Positions 1 to 9,939 of a stretch of 64,000 bases of DNA are shown one piece after another (positions within the stretch are counted from its first letter, which is position 1; each line of letters starts with the position of its first letter). A program made the translations under genes and the position numbers. The stretch lies in the NCBI GenBank assembly GCA_024449915.1, contig JAMZAV010001286.1:1-64000 (forward strand). Reading direction: 5' to 3'. The stretch is from Sweltsa coloradensis (lineage: Eukaryota; Arthropoda; Insecta; Plecoptera; Chloroperlidae). Below the pieces are notes generated by a model. That model did not search any database, had not been told where the DNA came from, and saw only the letters and a program-made list of their open reading frames with translations.

Positions 1-270
1 TAACAAAATTTTTCCCCGAAAGCCGGGGGTTTTTCACTATGTACTGCCACTAGAATAACAAGAGTTAAAATAGTTTTCCCAAAAAAATGATGTCAAGGCC
101 TTTAGATGGGGGTGGATTTTATCTTCTCTCCTATTTACAAATTTTCAGGTAAATCGGTCAAGCCCCTAAAACTTTATTGGAATGAAAACATTAGGGGAAT
201 GTCGACCGGGTCGTGTTGCACGTCCCGGGTGCTCCAAAACGCGCCCAACTGGGGCTTTTTCCTAGTGTAG
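1..270 (+). repeat. Degraded HINE-like element, 3' portion
   Basis: From about position 70 the sequence matches the copies at 4775-4978, 5290-5548 and 39495-39899. The shared parts are a GTCAAGGCC stretch, a CGGGTCGTGTTGCACGT block, an AAAACGCG half-hairpin and a terminal TTTTTCCTAGT near 265. This is the 3' end of the dispersed Helitron-like family described below. No 5' end is visible. The words GTACTGCCAC and AGAGTTA occur both before it (about 41-66) and after it (about 338-364), so it may sit in a short direct duplication. Confidence 0.55.
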
Positions 271-289
271 ATAGAAATTACTTTTTAAC

Positions 290-2860
290 AAAAGAACTTT
301 CCAGGCAACAAAAAGTTGCACAAGAATTTGGTAAAAAGTACTGCCACCTAGAAGAAATCAAGAGTTAGTAGTACATACTTTATTTGTTGTTTAAATACAT
401 ACAGGACATGAAAACCTAACAAAAAAAAGGCGAGGTTCATCCAACACGATTGATCTTCCCCAAAGCCATATAAAACATAAAAATTTTAACTTTAAATTAT
501 TTAAAGACATTTTACATTTTTTACAACAAAAGAAATATATACATGAAGAAGTTTTATAAAAAAAAATATATAGTAGGTACATAAAATGTAGTATCAATAA
601 AACATTTTTCAATTTACACTAGCCAACCCTAGTACAATTCCTTAAAACTTGAAAAGCACCCTTCAATGAGGTAGTTTTAAGGTTCCTACTAAAGGTTGAT
701 AGTTTTAAATATTTTTTATTTATTTGGGGGGCATTGAACATCTTTATGCTATTATTAAGAGGGCTTCTCTGGCCATACTAGTTTTGCAGCTTTTTTATGT
801 GTAGATAAAGGTTCTTTTTTGATAAGAGTGCACATCACTTTTAGGGTGAAATTTTTGGTTTTCTTTTTATTTGATGTCTGGAATGATTAGATACCGGGGT
901 ACTTTTAAAAATATCACCCTCTTAAAGATTGGTTTGCAGGATGTTCTTGGCCCTACACCTACTAGGGCTTGACAACCCTTTTTTTGCTGAAGAAATACCA
1001 TTTGCTGGTACAATTTCCCCAGACGGGTATACCATTTTTCAGAATGAGTACACAAAACCCCATAGTATTTGAAAGGATAGCCTTTTGGTCACAAAGAGGG
1101 CGTATTTGGAAAAAAGGCATAGTTTATAGATTTAAGTTTCCCCCCTATAACATCTATTTGACTGTTCCTTTGAGGCTTGGCAATTCTATCCAAGTGACTT
1201 GTAGGATGGACAAATTTACTTGCAACTATTTTAAATACTATTATGTTATCTTTTTGCTAGGCTGGGAGAAATAAAATAATTTTAGTTTTATCCATATTCT
1301 TTAAAATTTTATTTTTTTAAATAAGGGCCCATCTGTATCATCACCTCTTCGAAAGCAGATTAATCTTTTAGAGCAAGCCATGAGTAGCACTGAAATTCAT
1401 CTGCTACAAAAATTTAATTTATTTATGATTTTTATCAAATACAGACTAAATCTTTTGAAAATAGAATGTAGAATGGGGGCCCCAAAGGGCACAGAACCTT
1501 GGGGGCCCCCCTACCTTAATTGTAACTTTTCAGATTTTTTCTAGAGACACTTTTCCCCGACTTGTATTATTTTTCCACATATTGAGTCCTATTTGACAGA
1601 TGGTTTTGATAAATCGGGCTTTACCACGAATCCCATACTACTAAGTTTTTTAAGTAGAAAAGTATGGTCAATCCCAATCAAACCCTTTACTTAAGTTAAA
1701 AAAAATTCCAGCAGTAACCCACCCTTGTCGAGGGGCTGGTAAATTTCATTTTCAAAGTTTGTAAGGCCGTTTCAGTTGAATGCTTTTCTCAAAACCCTGT
1801 GGTTTCCCTAATGATGTTGAACTTATCAGAAAAAAATAGTCTTGTATCATGGGGAGTTCAAAAAAATTTAGAGAAAACTGACAATAGGGATATGGGCCTA
1901 TGTTTTAGTTTCCTGTGATCACCTTTTTATAGATGGGGACAACCGTGCTCTTTTAAAAAATTCCCGGGAAAAACCCCTTTTTCAAAAAAACCTGTTAATT
2001 AAAAAAACACAAAGGAGTGCAAGGTGCATTTCATTTTTTTTTGTTACTACATGGAAAATCATCAGGGCTATGAATTTTTATTTTCAAGGTTGCGTTATTT
2101 CAATATTTCTGACTCTTACGTTACTTTAAAATATGGAGTTGCTAATACCCTGGGTTAACCCTTTACAATAAATAGGGGGGATTTGCGGATTCTAGAGCAG
2201 CATTTGGAATACTGATTGAAAATCATTAGCCACTTTAAGAGGGGTTTTACGTAATGTGCCCATCTTCGCATTTTAACCTAATTTTTTATTTCTTTATATT
2301 TACTTTTGCCTGTCCTATTTTTACAAAAAATTCCACATCATTTAGTTTATTTTTAGAGTTTTAGGATTTTATTAAAAGGGGACATTTCTTACTAGACATA
2401 CTTTTTTTTGTACTTTTTCTAAAAAATCTAAACGTAGCCCTTGCTTCTTCTTGATTACCCTTATTACTTTTAATTTTTTTTTACAATTTCTAAGGGTTTT
2501 TTTTCATTATAAAGTCGAATCAGGTTTGCCATGCCACTTTTTTTACGATTGTTAGTCTTTTTAAGAGGAAAACTATGTTAAAAAAAATTTTAACCTTTGA
2601 GATGAAGGATTTAAACATTTTTATTTACCTCTGTGCATTAAAAACCCTTCATTCCAGTCTTTCAGCAGTGTATATTAAAAAATTTACAGATATTTTCATC
2701 ATTTAAATTCTCCTATAAAAACTTCCTGCTTTTAAAACCCTAGGTTATTTTTGCCTTCCAATTTAATAAAAATTCTGAGCTAGGTATCAGAGAGACAGGG
2801 TTGAATACTTAACACAGTATCGCCTTATTAAATATAAATAAAATAATATCATAACTCAGT
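290..2860. other. AT-rich non-coding stretch, no gene seen
   Basis: About 2.6 kb of AT-rich sequence with many homopolymer runs. The longest open frame, 969-1274 on the plus strand (101 codons), has no motif I recognise and is rich in Phe, Ile and Lys, as expected of chance frames in such DNA. I see no RNA gene or terminal repeats here. Base quality looks poor. Confidence 0.5.
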
Positions 2861-2879
2861 TCCAACTATGTGGGGTTAT

Positions 2880-4460
2880 GGGGGTTTTTCCACCATTATC
2901 AAGGGCATTAAACGTAGATACAAAGCTTCCCAAAATCGGGTTTTTCTTCCACATCATCAAACCCCTTTTCCTTCCCCACCAATTTACCCACTCTCTTCTG
3001 TCCTCCCACAGCTTTTACTTTTGCCACATCCCCCCCACACTTCATCCTTTTTTTAAAACGTCTTCTTAAAATTAATTTTCCCATTTTTCTCTTCCCCTTC
3101 CTCTTTCTTTTCCCCTCCTCCCCGCTTAAAATTTCCGTCTTGGAACCCTCTCCTCCCCCATCCTTTGTTATATGCCCAAACCATTTTAGACGTTCTCTTC
3201 CTATTTAAACTTCAATCTCCCCAATCCCTTTCTTTCCTTATTTCATTACTTCTTATTTGTCCATCTTTGTAACCCCCCTTAAATACTTTTAAAAATTCAT
3301 TTCTGCGTTTCCCCAGCGACTCTCTTCTTTTTTTCCCACTCCCCATTTTTACTCCCCCATATGTTAGTATAGGTAAAAATTGCCTTTAAAACAGCAAAAT
3401 TTAATTTTTGTGGGAAACAATCTTCATAGTAACTTTCTCCCCCCAAATTTGGTAAAACCCTTCGTTTTTTTTGCACTCTAGAGCCCCTTCCCTACCCATT
3501 TTTGCACTTTTGTCAAATTTTCCCCAAATATTTAAATTTTCTTTTTTTCTAAGATTTTCCCCACGTAGTACAATTTTTTCCATGTCTCTGGGCCTGCCCT
3601 TTTGCTTTTTTTGATACGCAAACATTCACTCTTTTTTGATTGATTTTTAGCCCAAAAATTTTTAAAAATTGTTCCATCTGTCCCCCTTCTCCGCACTTCT
3701 CTGGCACTCTCCCCCCCAAATAAACACATCGTCCGCAAACACTAATTTTTTGGGGCCCTTTCCCATCGTTTTTGGTTCCATCTTTTTATAATTTCACCAT
3801 TACAACGTAAGAGTGTTGGAGAAACACATACCTTTCCAAGCCCTCATTTTTGAAACCATTCTGACCTCCCCATATCTGTTGTACACAACTTTCACCCCTT
3901 TTGTATGCTTTGATCCTGTCTATTAAACCTTTTTCCCCCCCTCCTTTTATCGGGGACACTCCCATACTTCCTCAGGCAGGCGATCATATGCCTTCTCCAG
4001 ATCCAAAAAACAATGTGCATTTCCTTCCTTTTGCCTCTCCCCCCCATTGTCTGTCTTATAGCAAATAGGGGATCAATAGTAGCCCGTCCACTTCTAAACC
4101 CATATTTTTCTTCCTTAGATCTGTGTCATATCCCCTTCGTCTTAGTTCTATAATTTTCTCATAAATTTTCCCCACACTGACACTTAATGTCACCCCTCTT
4201 TTAATTTTCACACCTTATGGTCCCCTTTTCTTAAAACGGCACAATTATCCCTCTTTTCCAATTTCCGGTACCTCTTTTGTTTCCACGCAGCACTTATTAC
4301 TCGAAAAAACCCATCTTTTTCCCTTCGCACCTGATGCTTTGATCATTTCCACAGAAATGTATTCACTCCCGGAGCTCTCCCCATTTTTCATGGCCCTAAC
4401 GCCGTGCCCCCCTTTTGTTCTGTTACCCCGTCTCTTCATTTTCTCCATTTTCCCTTTTCC
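2880..4460 (-). pseudogene. Broken non-LTR retrotransposon reverse transcriptase
   Basis: Translating the minus strand in pieces recovers the core of a LINE reverse transcriptase. Reading from 4460 downward: GFRSGRATIDPLFAIRQTM at about 4050-4110, then LDLEKAYDRLPEEVW at about 3961-4006 (the first catalytic Asp motif). Next come the FADDV catalytic box at 3725-3739 and a palm/thumb stretch with SKKSECL and KGRPRDMEKIVLRGENL near 3550-3650. The plus-strand C/T-rich tract at 2940-3200 matches the antisense of the Glu/Arg-rich C-terminal tail that is better preserved at 42.3-42.8 kb. The frame changes many times and the N-terminal endonuclease is not recognisable, so this is a 5'-truncated or unreadable copy. 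Some frameshifts may be base-calling errors, since homopolymers here are inflated. The family is of the RTE/jockey-like type common in invertebrates; I do not assign a clade. Confidence 0.85.
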
Positions 4461-4774
4461 CTTTTTCTCTGCTTTTAAATTTCACTAACCGTACATTTTA
4501 GCAGATTTTAAAAAATTTTTCCTCCACATTTTTGTATTTCCTGGGGTTTGTTTGTAACTTGGCCCATTTTCATTCCATGGTTTTTTGTTCTTCCCTTTCT
4601 TGTTTTTTGTCTTTACTAGTCCGACATAATTTTCTTATTTTCCCCGGAAGTCATCTTCTAATTTTCCAGCAAATTCCTTCCCTTGCTTTGTCTTTCTCCC
4701 CCTTACAAAATTTGTTTTACATCGGTTTTTTGCCTACGTATATATAAAAAATATATAAAAAAAAATTATATTTA

Positions 4775-4978
4775 TAAAATAGTTTTCCCAAAGAAAAAAT
4801 GTCAAGGCCCCTAGATGGCGGTGGGTTTTTTCCATTTTTCTCCATTTTTCAAATTTCAGGTAAATCGTCAAAACCCTTTAAAAATTTTTTGGGGAGTAAC
4901 TTTTTGGGAATGTCGTACTCGGGTCGGTTGCACGTACGGGCTCGCTCAAAAACGCGCCAACTGAGCGTTTCCTATTAT
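4775..4978 (+). repeat. Truncated HINE-like element
   Basis: Second copy of the sequence at 60-270. It has AAAATAGTTTTCCCAAA, ATGTCAAGGCCCCTAGATG, then GGAATGTCGTACTCGGGTCG, GCACGTAC and GCTCGCTCAAAAACGCGCC. It ends in GAGCGTTTCCTA. The hairpin AACGC...GCGTT followed by CCTA marks the 3' terminus of the family. Confidence 0.65.
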
Positions 4979-5002
4979 TTACCGGGACTTTGAATTGTTT
5001 TT

Positions 5003-5185
5003 TTTAGCGAGCGTAGCGAGGTCTCCACTTGACCTTAGGCTCGAATGGTTTTGTTTGTTTTTTTTTTTTCTGTTTCTGCTTCGTACAGGTCGCACCTTTT
5101 TTTGATCGACCGAAATTTGCACCATGTACATACCACCTAGGCGGGGTTTCGTATTTGTTTTTGAAAAAAAATTTCCAAAACATTG

Positions 5186-5225
<40 letters not shown>

Positions 5226-5548
5226 TACCCTCGTTAGAAATTTTTCGGTCAAAAAGTACAACATTCTCTCCTTTTCCAAATTTTTACAAATCGGGCAAGA
5301 CCCTTTAAAAACTTTTTGCATCATATTTGAAAAATGATTTAAAAATGAAGGAGGGAGTGAAAATACAAAGATACCTTTTGGGGATGACGGGAATTTTACA
5401 ATGCAAAGATGTTTGGAAAAGTAAAGTGACAAATAATGTCAATATCCAGGTGGCCACACTGTGTGGTGGGCCTTTGGGAATGTCGTACTCGGGTCTTTGC
5501 ACGTACCGGTGCTCGCTCAACAAAGCGTCCAATGAGCGTTTTCCTAGT
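5003..5548 (+). repeat. HINE-like element, apparently end to end
   Basis: It starts with TTTAGCGAGCGTAGCGAGGT and ends with GCTCGCTCAACAAAGCG, AATGAGCG and TTTTCCTAGT. The start GAGCGAGC and the subterminal GCTCGCTCAA are inverted copies. The interior has a CGCACC...GATCGACC...TGCACCATGTACATACCACCTAGG block, long A and T runs, and a GTCAAGACC-like block. It stands in tandem with the next copy, separated by only about 12 bases. Open frames across it (such as 5004-5432 minus) are low-complexity and not genes. Confidence 0.65.
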
Positions 5549-5560
5549 TTTTAAAAAAGA

Positions 5561-5967
5561 GTTTAGCGAGCGTAGCGAGGTCACCACTTGATTTATGGCT
5601 CGAATGTCTGTTTTTTTTTTTTCTTTACTGTTTGGACAGGTCGCACCCTTTCTCTGATCGACCTGAAATTTTGCACACATGTACATACCACCTATGCGGG
5701 GTTTTGTATAGTTTTTGAACAAAATCCGTTTGGTTTAAAAATAAAAAAAAAAGGCCTAAAATAAAAAAATAAAAAAAAAAAAATGTTCCGATCGTAATGA
5801 ATTTTTTCAGGGCAATAAGTACAACATTCTCTCCTATGTACAAAAATTTTAGCTTTTAACGGTCAAGACCTTAAAAACTTTTGGTAGTAACATTATGGGG
5901 CGTATCGGGTCGTGTTGCACGTACGGTGTTTCTCAAAAACGCGCGGGGCTTTAGCGTTTTTCCCAGT
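5561..5967 (+). repeat. HINE-like element, second tandem copy
   Basis: Begins GTTTAGCGAGCGTAGCGAGG and ends AGCGTTTTTCCCAGT. The interior matches the preceding copy (GATCGACCTGAAATTTTGCA, CATGTACATACCACCTATGC). Its inverted counterpart is at 39495-39899, where the ends are cleaner. Confidence 0.65.
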
Positions 5968-5974
5968 TTAGTTT

Positions 5975-6400
5975 TAAGTGTTTTTTCCCTTTTCTGTAAC
6001 CCACTTCAATTTTTGAACTCGTACTGTACATGTTTTATTTTTGACTTTTGTATTGTAAAAAGCTGACTTTAATAAATTAAGGGTTCCGAATTAGCAAGTC
6101 CAAAGATTGGAACATGTCAATTGTAGCCTTCACAGATGTCTCCTCTGTTTATGTTAAAATTTTCTTCCGTCCTTTTTTTCATTGGCATTGCGACAATGTT
6201 ACAGTATCTTTAGCGTACAATCAACAAAGGCATCGACATCCGGGTTTCAACTGACCAAAACGATTCAGGTTGATTTGTAACCATCAGTAATTTCAGGCTA
6301 TCCTGATCCCGGAATGTATAGTTTCCCAAACATCCAAAGTAGGTAGGGCCTATTTTTATCATTTGCAAGTTTTTTTAAGTTTTAAAAAATTATATTTAAA
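5975..6400. other. Single-copy-like segment mirrored at 39.03-39.49 kb
   Basis: This stretch pairs in reverse complement with about 39030-39490. For example, AAGTCCAAAGATTGGAACAT near 6095 matches the antisense of 39340-39360. It therefore belongs to the outer part of the inverted repeat, shifted by about 1.3 kb relative to the main arms. No coding potential or terminal repeats are visible. Confidence 0.55.
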
Positions 6401-6964
6401 TTTTTGGAGAGCAAAAAAAAGACTTCAATTTTTACTGACCCCTTAAAAAAATTTTGCTCCAAGTTTTTTTTTTTTTTTATTTTTGTCCCTTTTTTCTTTT
6501 CCGGGCAAACACATATCGATCTGATGATAATTTTTTTTGGGGGCCTTTAAAATCTTGAACTTAGACCTGCCCGGTTTTTGGGTACAATCGAAGAAATTTT
6601 CTCATAATATCGTAAATTTTCGATTTTTTCAATTTTATAAGATATTTCCCTGACTTTGGGCCGATCTGACCAAAGGGTGGGGAAAAAGTTCATATTTAAA
6701 AGGACATTTAGGTTATAATATGTACCTAGTACCTTTTGAAAAAAAAGTTTTAAAAAGTTGGGGCCCGAAACCATAGAAACAAAGGTTTAATAAGATTTTT
6801 TTTAGTTTTACAATAACAATTTTCAAGTAAAAATTTTAAATGACAACAATTACCTACAATGCGTTTTAAAAAGCACTTGCAAAAGTAAAAAATATCCCAT
6901 GCAAATTAAAAAGCTCGTCCCTAAGCGACTAAAAAAGCATTCGCGAAACGGGCCCATTTTTAGT
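6400..6964 (+). repeat. HINE-like element, family X, short copy
   Basis: The 5' side reads GAGAGCAAAAAAAAGACTTCAA and is followed by an ACTGACCCC block. The 3' side has AAAGCTCGTCC, GCATTCGCGAAACG and a terminal TTTTTAGT. The body has GGGTACAATCGAAGAAATTT and GGCCGATCTGACCAAA, shared with the longer copy at 7732-8722 and with 38176-39025 (reverse strand). Confidence 0.6.
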
Positions 6965-7730
6965 CATAGGGGCAAGTAGCATTGCATATTGCCACTCTCC
7001 ATCTATTAATTTAATGATTTTTAATTAAGGAGGATAGGATGTGTGTGAGAGGAAGGAGAGGGGGGGGGTATTCTATTCAAAAACAGTTGAGTTTTTGGTA
7101 CATACAACAAAAAAGGCAGTTCTAAATGTTGTGTTGTTTTGTTACAGATCCAAGCAGAAAGAGTCTTCTCTCCATGTCCGTAGTGCTGAAGTGTGCTCAA
7201 ACACGGCGTTATCCCTACACCAGGCACAGGTAGGATAAAAAATGTTATGAAATAGCACCACACTTATTGGGGTTGGGTTATTAGCACAGAAACGATGTTA
7301 CAACACCGAAAAATAAAAAGAACATTTTCAAGATTTTTACTTTAACTGAAAACATGTTTGGACCTTTGCCATCCGAACACCATGAACAACCGCAAATATG
7401 TCTAGTACCATTACACAGATCACTAGTATTTATTTTTGGTCGAAAGGCGCACTCTGGTATGGGCTTTAAACAGAACATGCCGTGGCACAAGAAATGCCGT
7501 TACACCAAATATAATTTAGAAGTTACCGAGGGTGCTGTTACACCGAAAATACGAACAGTATGTGTAGTACGACCGTGTATATCTTCCTTACACCGAATCG
7601 CCGATATCGCAGAAAATTCATCAAAAAAAGTCATATTGGTAGTGTGTCCTTAGCGTGGTTGTGTCTCTTCAGCTATGCAGCCACCAATTTAAAAAAACTG
7701 TCTATTTTGAGTACTGTTTGTGTACATTAT
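6965..7730 (+). repeat. Dispersed block Y with GA-rich tract and exon-like motif
   Basis: Matches 21911-22700 on the same strand and about 24060-24915 in reverse. It opens with CATAGGGGCAAGTAGCATTG and carries TTAATTAAGGAGGAT, a GA-rich tract and the exon-like motif at 7148-7229. It then has several imperfect copies of a GTTACACCGAAAA word (near 7300, 7503, 7540 and 7593). The 99-codon open frame at 7354-7653 is not recognisable and is not conserved as a frame in the other copies, so I do not call it a gene. Confidence 0.65.
7148..7229 (+). other. Exon-like motif flanked by splice-like signals
   Basis: An 82-base stretch follows TTGTTTTGTTACAG, a good acceptor with a pyrimidine-rich approach. 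It ends in CACAG before GTAGGA, a plausible donor. One frame reads through without a stop (SKQKESSLHVRSAEV...). Two further copies occur at 22195-22282 and, in reverse, 24552-24633. Because it always travels with block Y it may be an exon captured by a mobile element, or a chance arrangement in a repeat. I do not recognise the peptide. Confidence 0.4.
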
Positions 7731-7731
7731 T

Positions 7732-8722
7732 GTGATGAGCGAAGCGAAGACTACAAATTTCACCGACCCCAAAAATTTAGCTCAATGTGTTTTTTCTTTT
7801 TTTTTGTGGGGGGTATTTCCGTCTGTTTGTTCGCTCCTACCGGGCAAAACGGCATATGCGATCTTGATGAAATTGACAGGACCTTCAAAAATCTCTGAAA
7901 AACCCCTAGACTTGCTACGTTTTGGGTACATCGAAGAAATCTTTCGTTTTTTTTTTTTTTTTTGTTTTTTTTTTATTTTTTTTTTTTTTCTTTCTTTTAT
8001 CATGAAGATCGGACTTTTACGATTTTGTTACGCGATTTTTAGTGCGATATTTTCGTGACATTTGGCCGATCTGACCAAAATCCAAAAGCCATCTGTCAAA
8101 TTAAATCCTAAAATGGGTGGGGCATACAACGTTCATATTTCATCATACACCATTAAGGTTATGTGATGTTGTGAACGTTTGACAGAAAAAGTTAGGAAAA
8201 GTTAGCCACGATAGATAGAAATAAAGCGTTTAATTTGAGGTTTTGAGGTGTTAAAATCATTAAAACCTTTATTTCTATAGATCTGGCCAACTTTTTCAAC
8301 TTTTCTTTCAACAAGTTCAATACATCACCCTTATACCTTAATGTCCCATTGTGAAATCATGAACGTTAGTAGCCCCACATGTTTAGTCAGAATCCGCCCA
8401 AATAGCCACGAAAATATAGATTTAGATCTTATCTCACAGCCTTGTCATGAAACTTCACAGGAACGGTTTTTTTTTTTTTTTTTTTTTTTTTTTTGGTGGG
8501 GGTTCTTTTATTTTTTTTTAGCGTTTTTTTGGATTTTATAATCTTACTCACAGCCTTGTACAAACAATCAAAGATCCAACAGACCTAATAGATTGCTTTG
8601 TATGGGCCGTGTCAATAGTTTTTATATTATTTAAATTACATTAACATTTTATAATTAAAAAGCTCATCCATCAACGTGAATAAAAAAAGCGGTTGGGTGG
8701 GTGTTTTTGCGAAGCTTCTAGT
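7732..8722 (+). repeat. HINE-like element, family X, long copy
   Basis: The 5' end GTGATGAGCGAAGCGAAGAC at 7732 and the subterminal AAGCTCATCCATCAACGT at 8660 hold inverted copies of GATGAGC. The 3' end reads GCGAAGCTTCTAGT. The interior includes TACCGGGCAAAACGGCATAT, GGGTACATCGAAGAAATC, GACATTTGGCCGATCTGACC and a long T run. No transposase or helicase coding is present, so the element is non-autonomous. Confidence 0.65.
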
Positions 8723-9099
8723 TAATACGGGTGTACAGCAGATTGCAACTGCTCTTGGCTATTAGACCAGGAGTTTATAAATATTAGACATACGACCATT
8801 AACCCATGGTAGAATACAAACCATCCTTTAACCCAGGAGTTGGCATATATGATGTTTACCTTGCTTATAAGTAGGCGACTATACGCTGTTATGTTAGTAC
8901 TTAGGGACAGAAAATTAGCCGTGATGATTCTGTGCGGTCGAACCCAGACGGGGCAACTTTTACGACAGTTGTTTTTAATCAATAACTATTCTTAAAGCGG
9001 CTTATGCTTAATAAAACCTGCCCACCTTATATTCATTTCATATATATATATTAGCACGTAGGGTTTTTCACGAACAGTCATAGATACATACCAATTTGG
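8723..9099. other. Short non-coding stretch
   Basis: Between the HINE-like copy and the first fold-back element. It is mirrored at about 37800-38170. It includes a TATATATATAT run near 9043. Nothing else is seen. Confidence 0.5.
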
Positions 9100-9372
9100 T
9101 TTGAGGGTTTTAGTTCGTCGTATTGTCCTCTTCTCTCTAGCCAGGCCTTCACAAGGATCATTGTCAGCTAGTCGACGCTTCTCGGCTGAATCCACATTCA
9201 GCCATCATCAGGACGAAACCCTACAGCCAAGAAAAAAATTACTGCTGCTGCCTCGACTGCAGACGTGGGAAGGGACCTCGCGTAACAACGACCAGATGAC
9301 AATGAGTCCCTTGTGAAGGCCTGCTAGAGAGAAGAGGAGGAAATCCACACGAACAAAAAACCCTAAAACCAA
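9100..9372. repeat. Fold-back element E with ribozyme-like core
   Basis: The ends are inverted copies: TCCTCTTCTCTCTAGCCAGG at about 9127 and CCTGCTAGAGAGAAGAGGAG at about 9320, flanked by GGTTTTAG and CTAAAACC. The interior holds a hammerhead-like motif on the minus strand (9184-9211). The mirrored copy is at 37518-37800, where the motif is intact. Confidence 0.7.
9184..9211 (-). ncRNA. Hammerhead-like motif (family E, left arm)
   Basis: On the minus strand CTGATGAT is followed by a 7-bp stem (GGCTGAA/TTCAGCC, six-base loop). The expected GAAACG is damaged to GAGAAGCG. The copy in the other arm reads GAAACGTC. The order CTGATGA, stem, GAAAC is the type I hammerhead core. An extra T separates the first block from the stem. 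Confidence 0.45.
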
Positions 9373-9611
9373 ATCGTGGATGTATATCATCATATATAAT
9401 ATACCTATTATATCTATAGGATTGTTACAGTTTTTTATTCATTAATATATATATATATACTATATCATACTATCTATATAATAATATATATATATATAAA
9501 TAATATATAACAAACCATATATTAGAATCACAATCTGTAAACTTGTCGGGCTTATTTCGCCACGTCGATTTGGACTTACCCATAGTTTTTTTTTTTTTTT
9601 TTTTATCAACC

Positions 9612-9645
9612 GTTTCTGGACCGCTCTAAGGGTCCTAGTCATCAG
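9612..9645 (-). ncRNA. Hammerhead-like motif (family D)
   Basis: Read on the minus strand: CTGATGA, then GGACC, a loop containing AGAGC, GGTCC, then AGAAAC. The GGACC/GGTCC stem closes perfectly, as in stem II of a hammerhead between CUGANGA and GAAA. The position next to the core (A opposite A) is not paired, which is atypical. Stems I and III have not been worked out. Confidence 0.5.
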
Positions 9646-9657
9646 ACGACTGCAGAG

Positions 9658-9686
9658 GATGACAGGCCCCAGAGCGGTCCAGAAAC
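9658..9686 (+). ncRNA. Hammerhead-like motif (family D, second, opposite strand)
   Basis: Reads GATGACAGG, CCCCAGAGCGGTCC, AGAAAC. It is the inverted partner of 9612-9645, with one damaged stem strand. Confidence 0.45.
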
Positions 9687-9769
9687 GTTGACATGGTGTA
9701 AGTCAAATCGACGTGCGCGAAATATACAAGACAAGTTTTACAATTGTGAGTCTAATACTTCGGGCCACC

Positions 9770-9939
9770 GACAGCCTTAAAAACTTAATTATAATATATT
9801 TATGATATATACTATATATGTTTTGTCTTAGTCGAAGCAAAACATTCTGAAAATTTCAGACATGTTTTCTTCGACCTTCACAATTATCGGCAGAGGCCGA
9901 AGTACAATAGCCTTAAGCCTTTCGTGATCATGGAAAATG
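9770..9939. other. Short inverted segment next to element D
   Basis: Holds GTCTTAGTCGAAGCAAAACA, a GAAAATTTCAGACATGTTTTC segment and TTCGACCTTCACAATTATCG. The mirrored sequence is near 37050-37140. GAAGAAAC-type words recur in inverted orientation, so it is probably part of another fold-back unit. Confidence 0.35.

Larger units (their letters stand above)
9535..9765. repeat. Fold-back element D with two outward ribozyme-like motifs
   Basis: Two inverted halves meet near 9650. The outer ends are TTTCGCCACGTCGATTTGG and CAAATCGACGTGCGCGAAA. Each half carries a hammerhead-like motif, on minus at 9612-9645 and on plus at 9658-9686. The mirrored copy is at 37190-37395. Confidence 0.7.

Noticed and set aside
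5004..5432. 142-codon minus frame
   Set aside because: Spans poly-T and HINE-like repeat sequence. Phe/Lys-rich, not conserved in the sister copies at 5561-5967 and 39495-39899.
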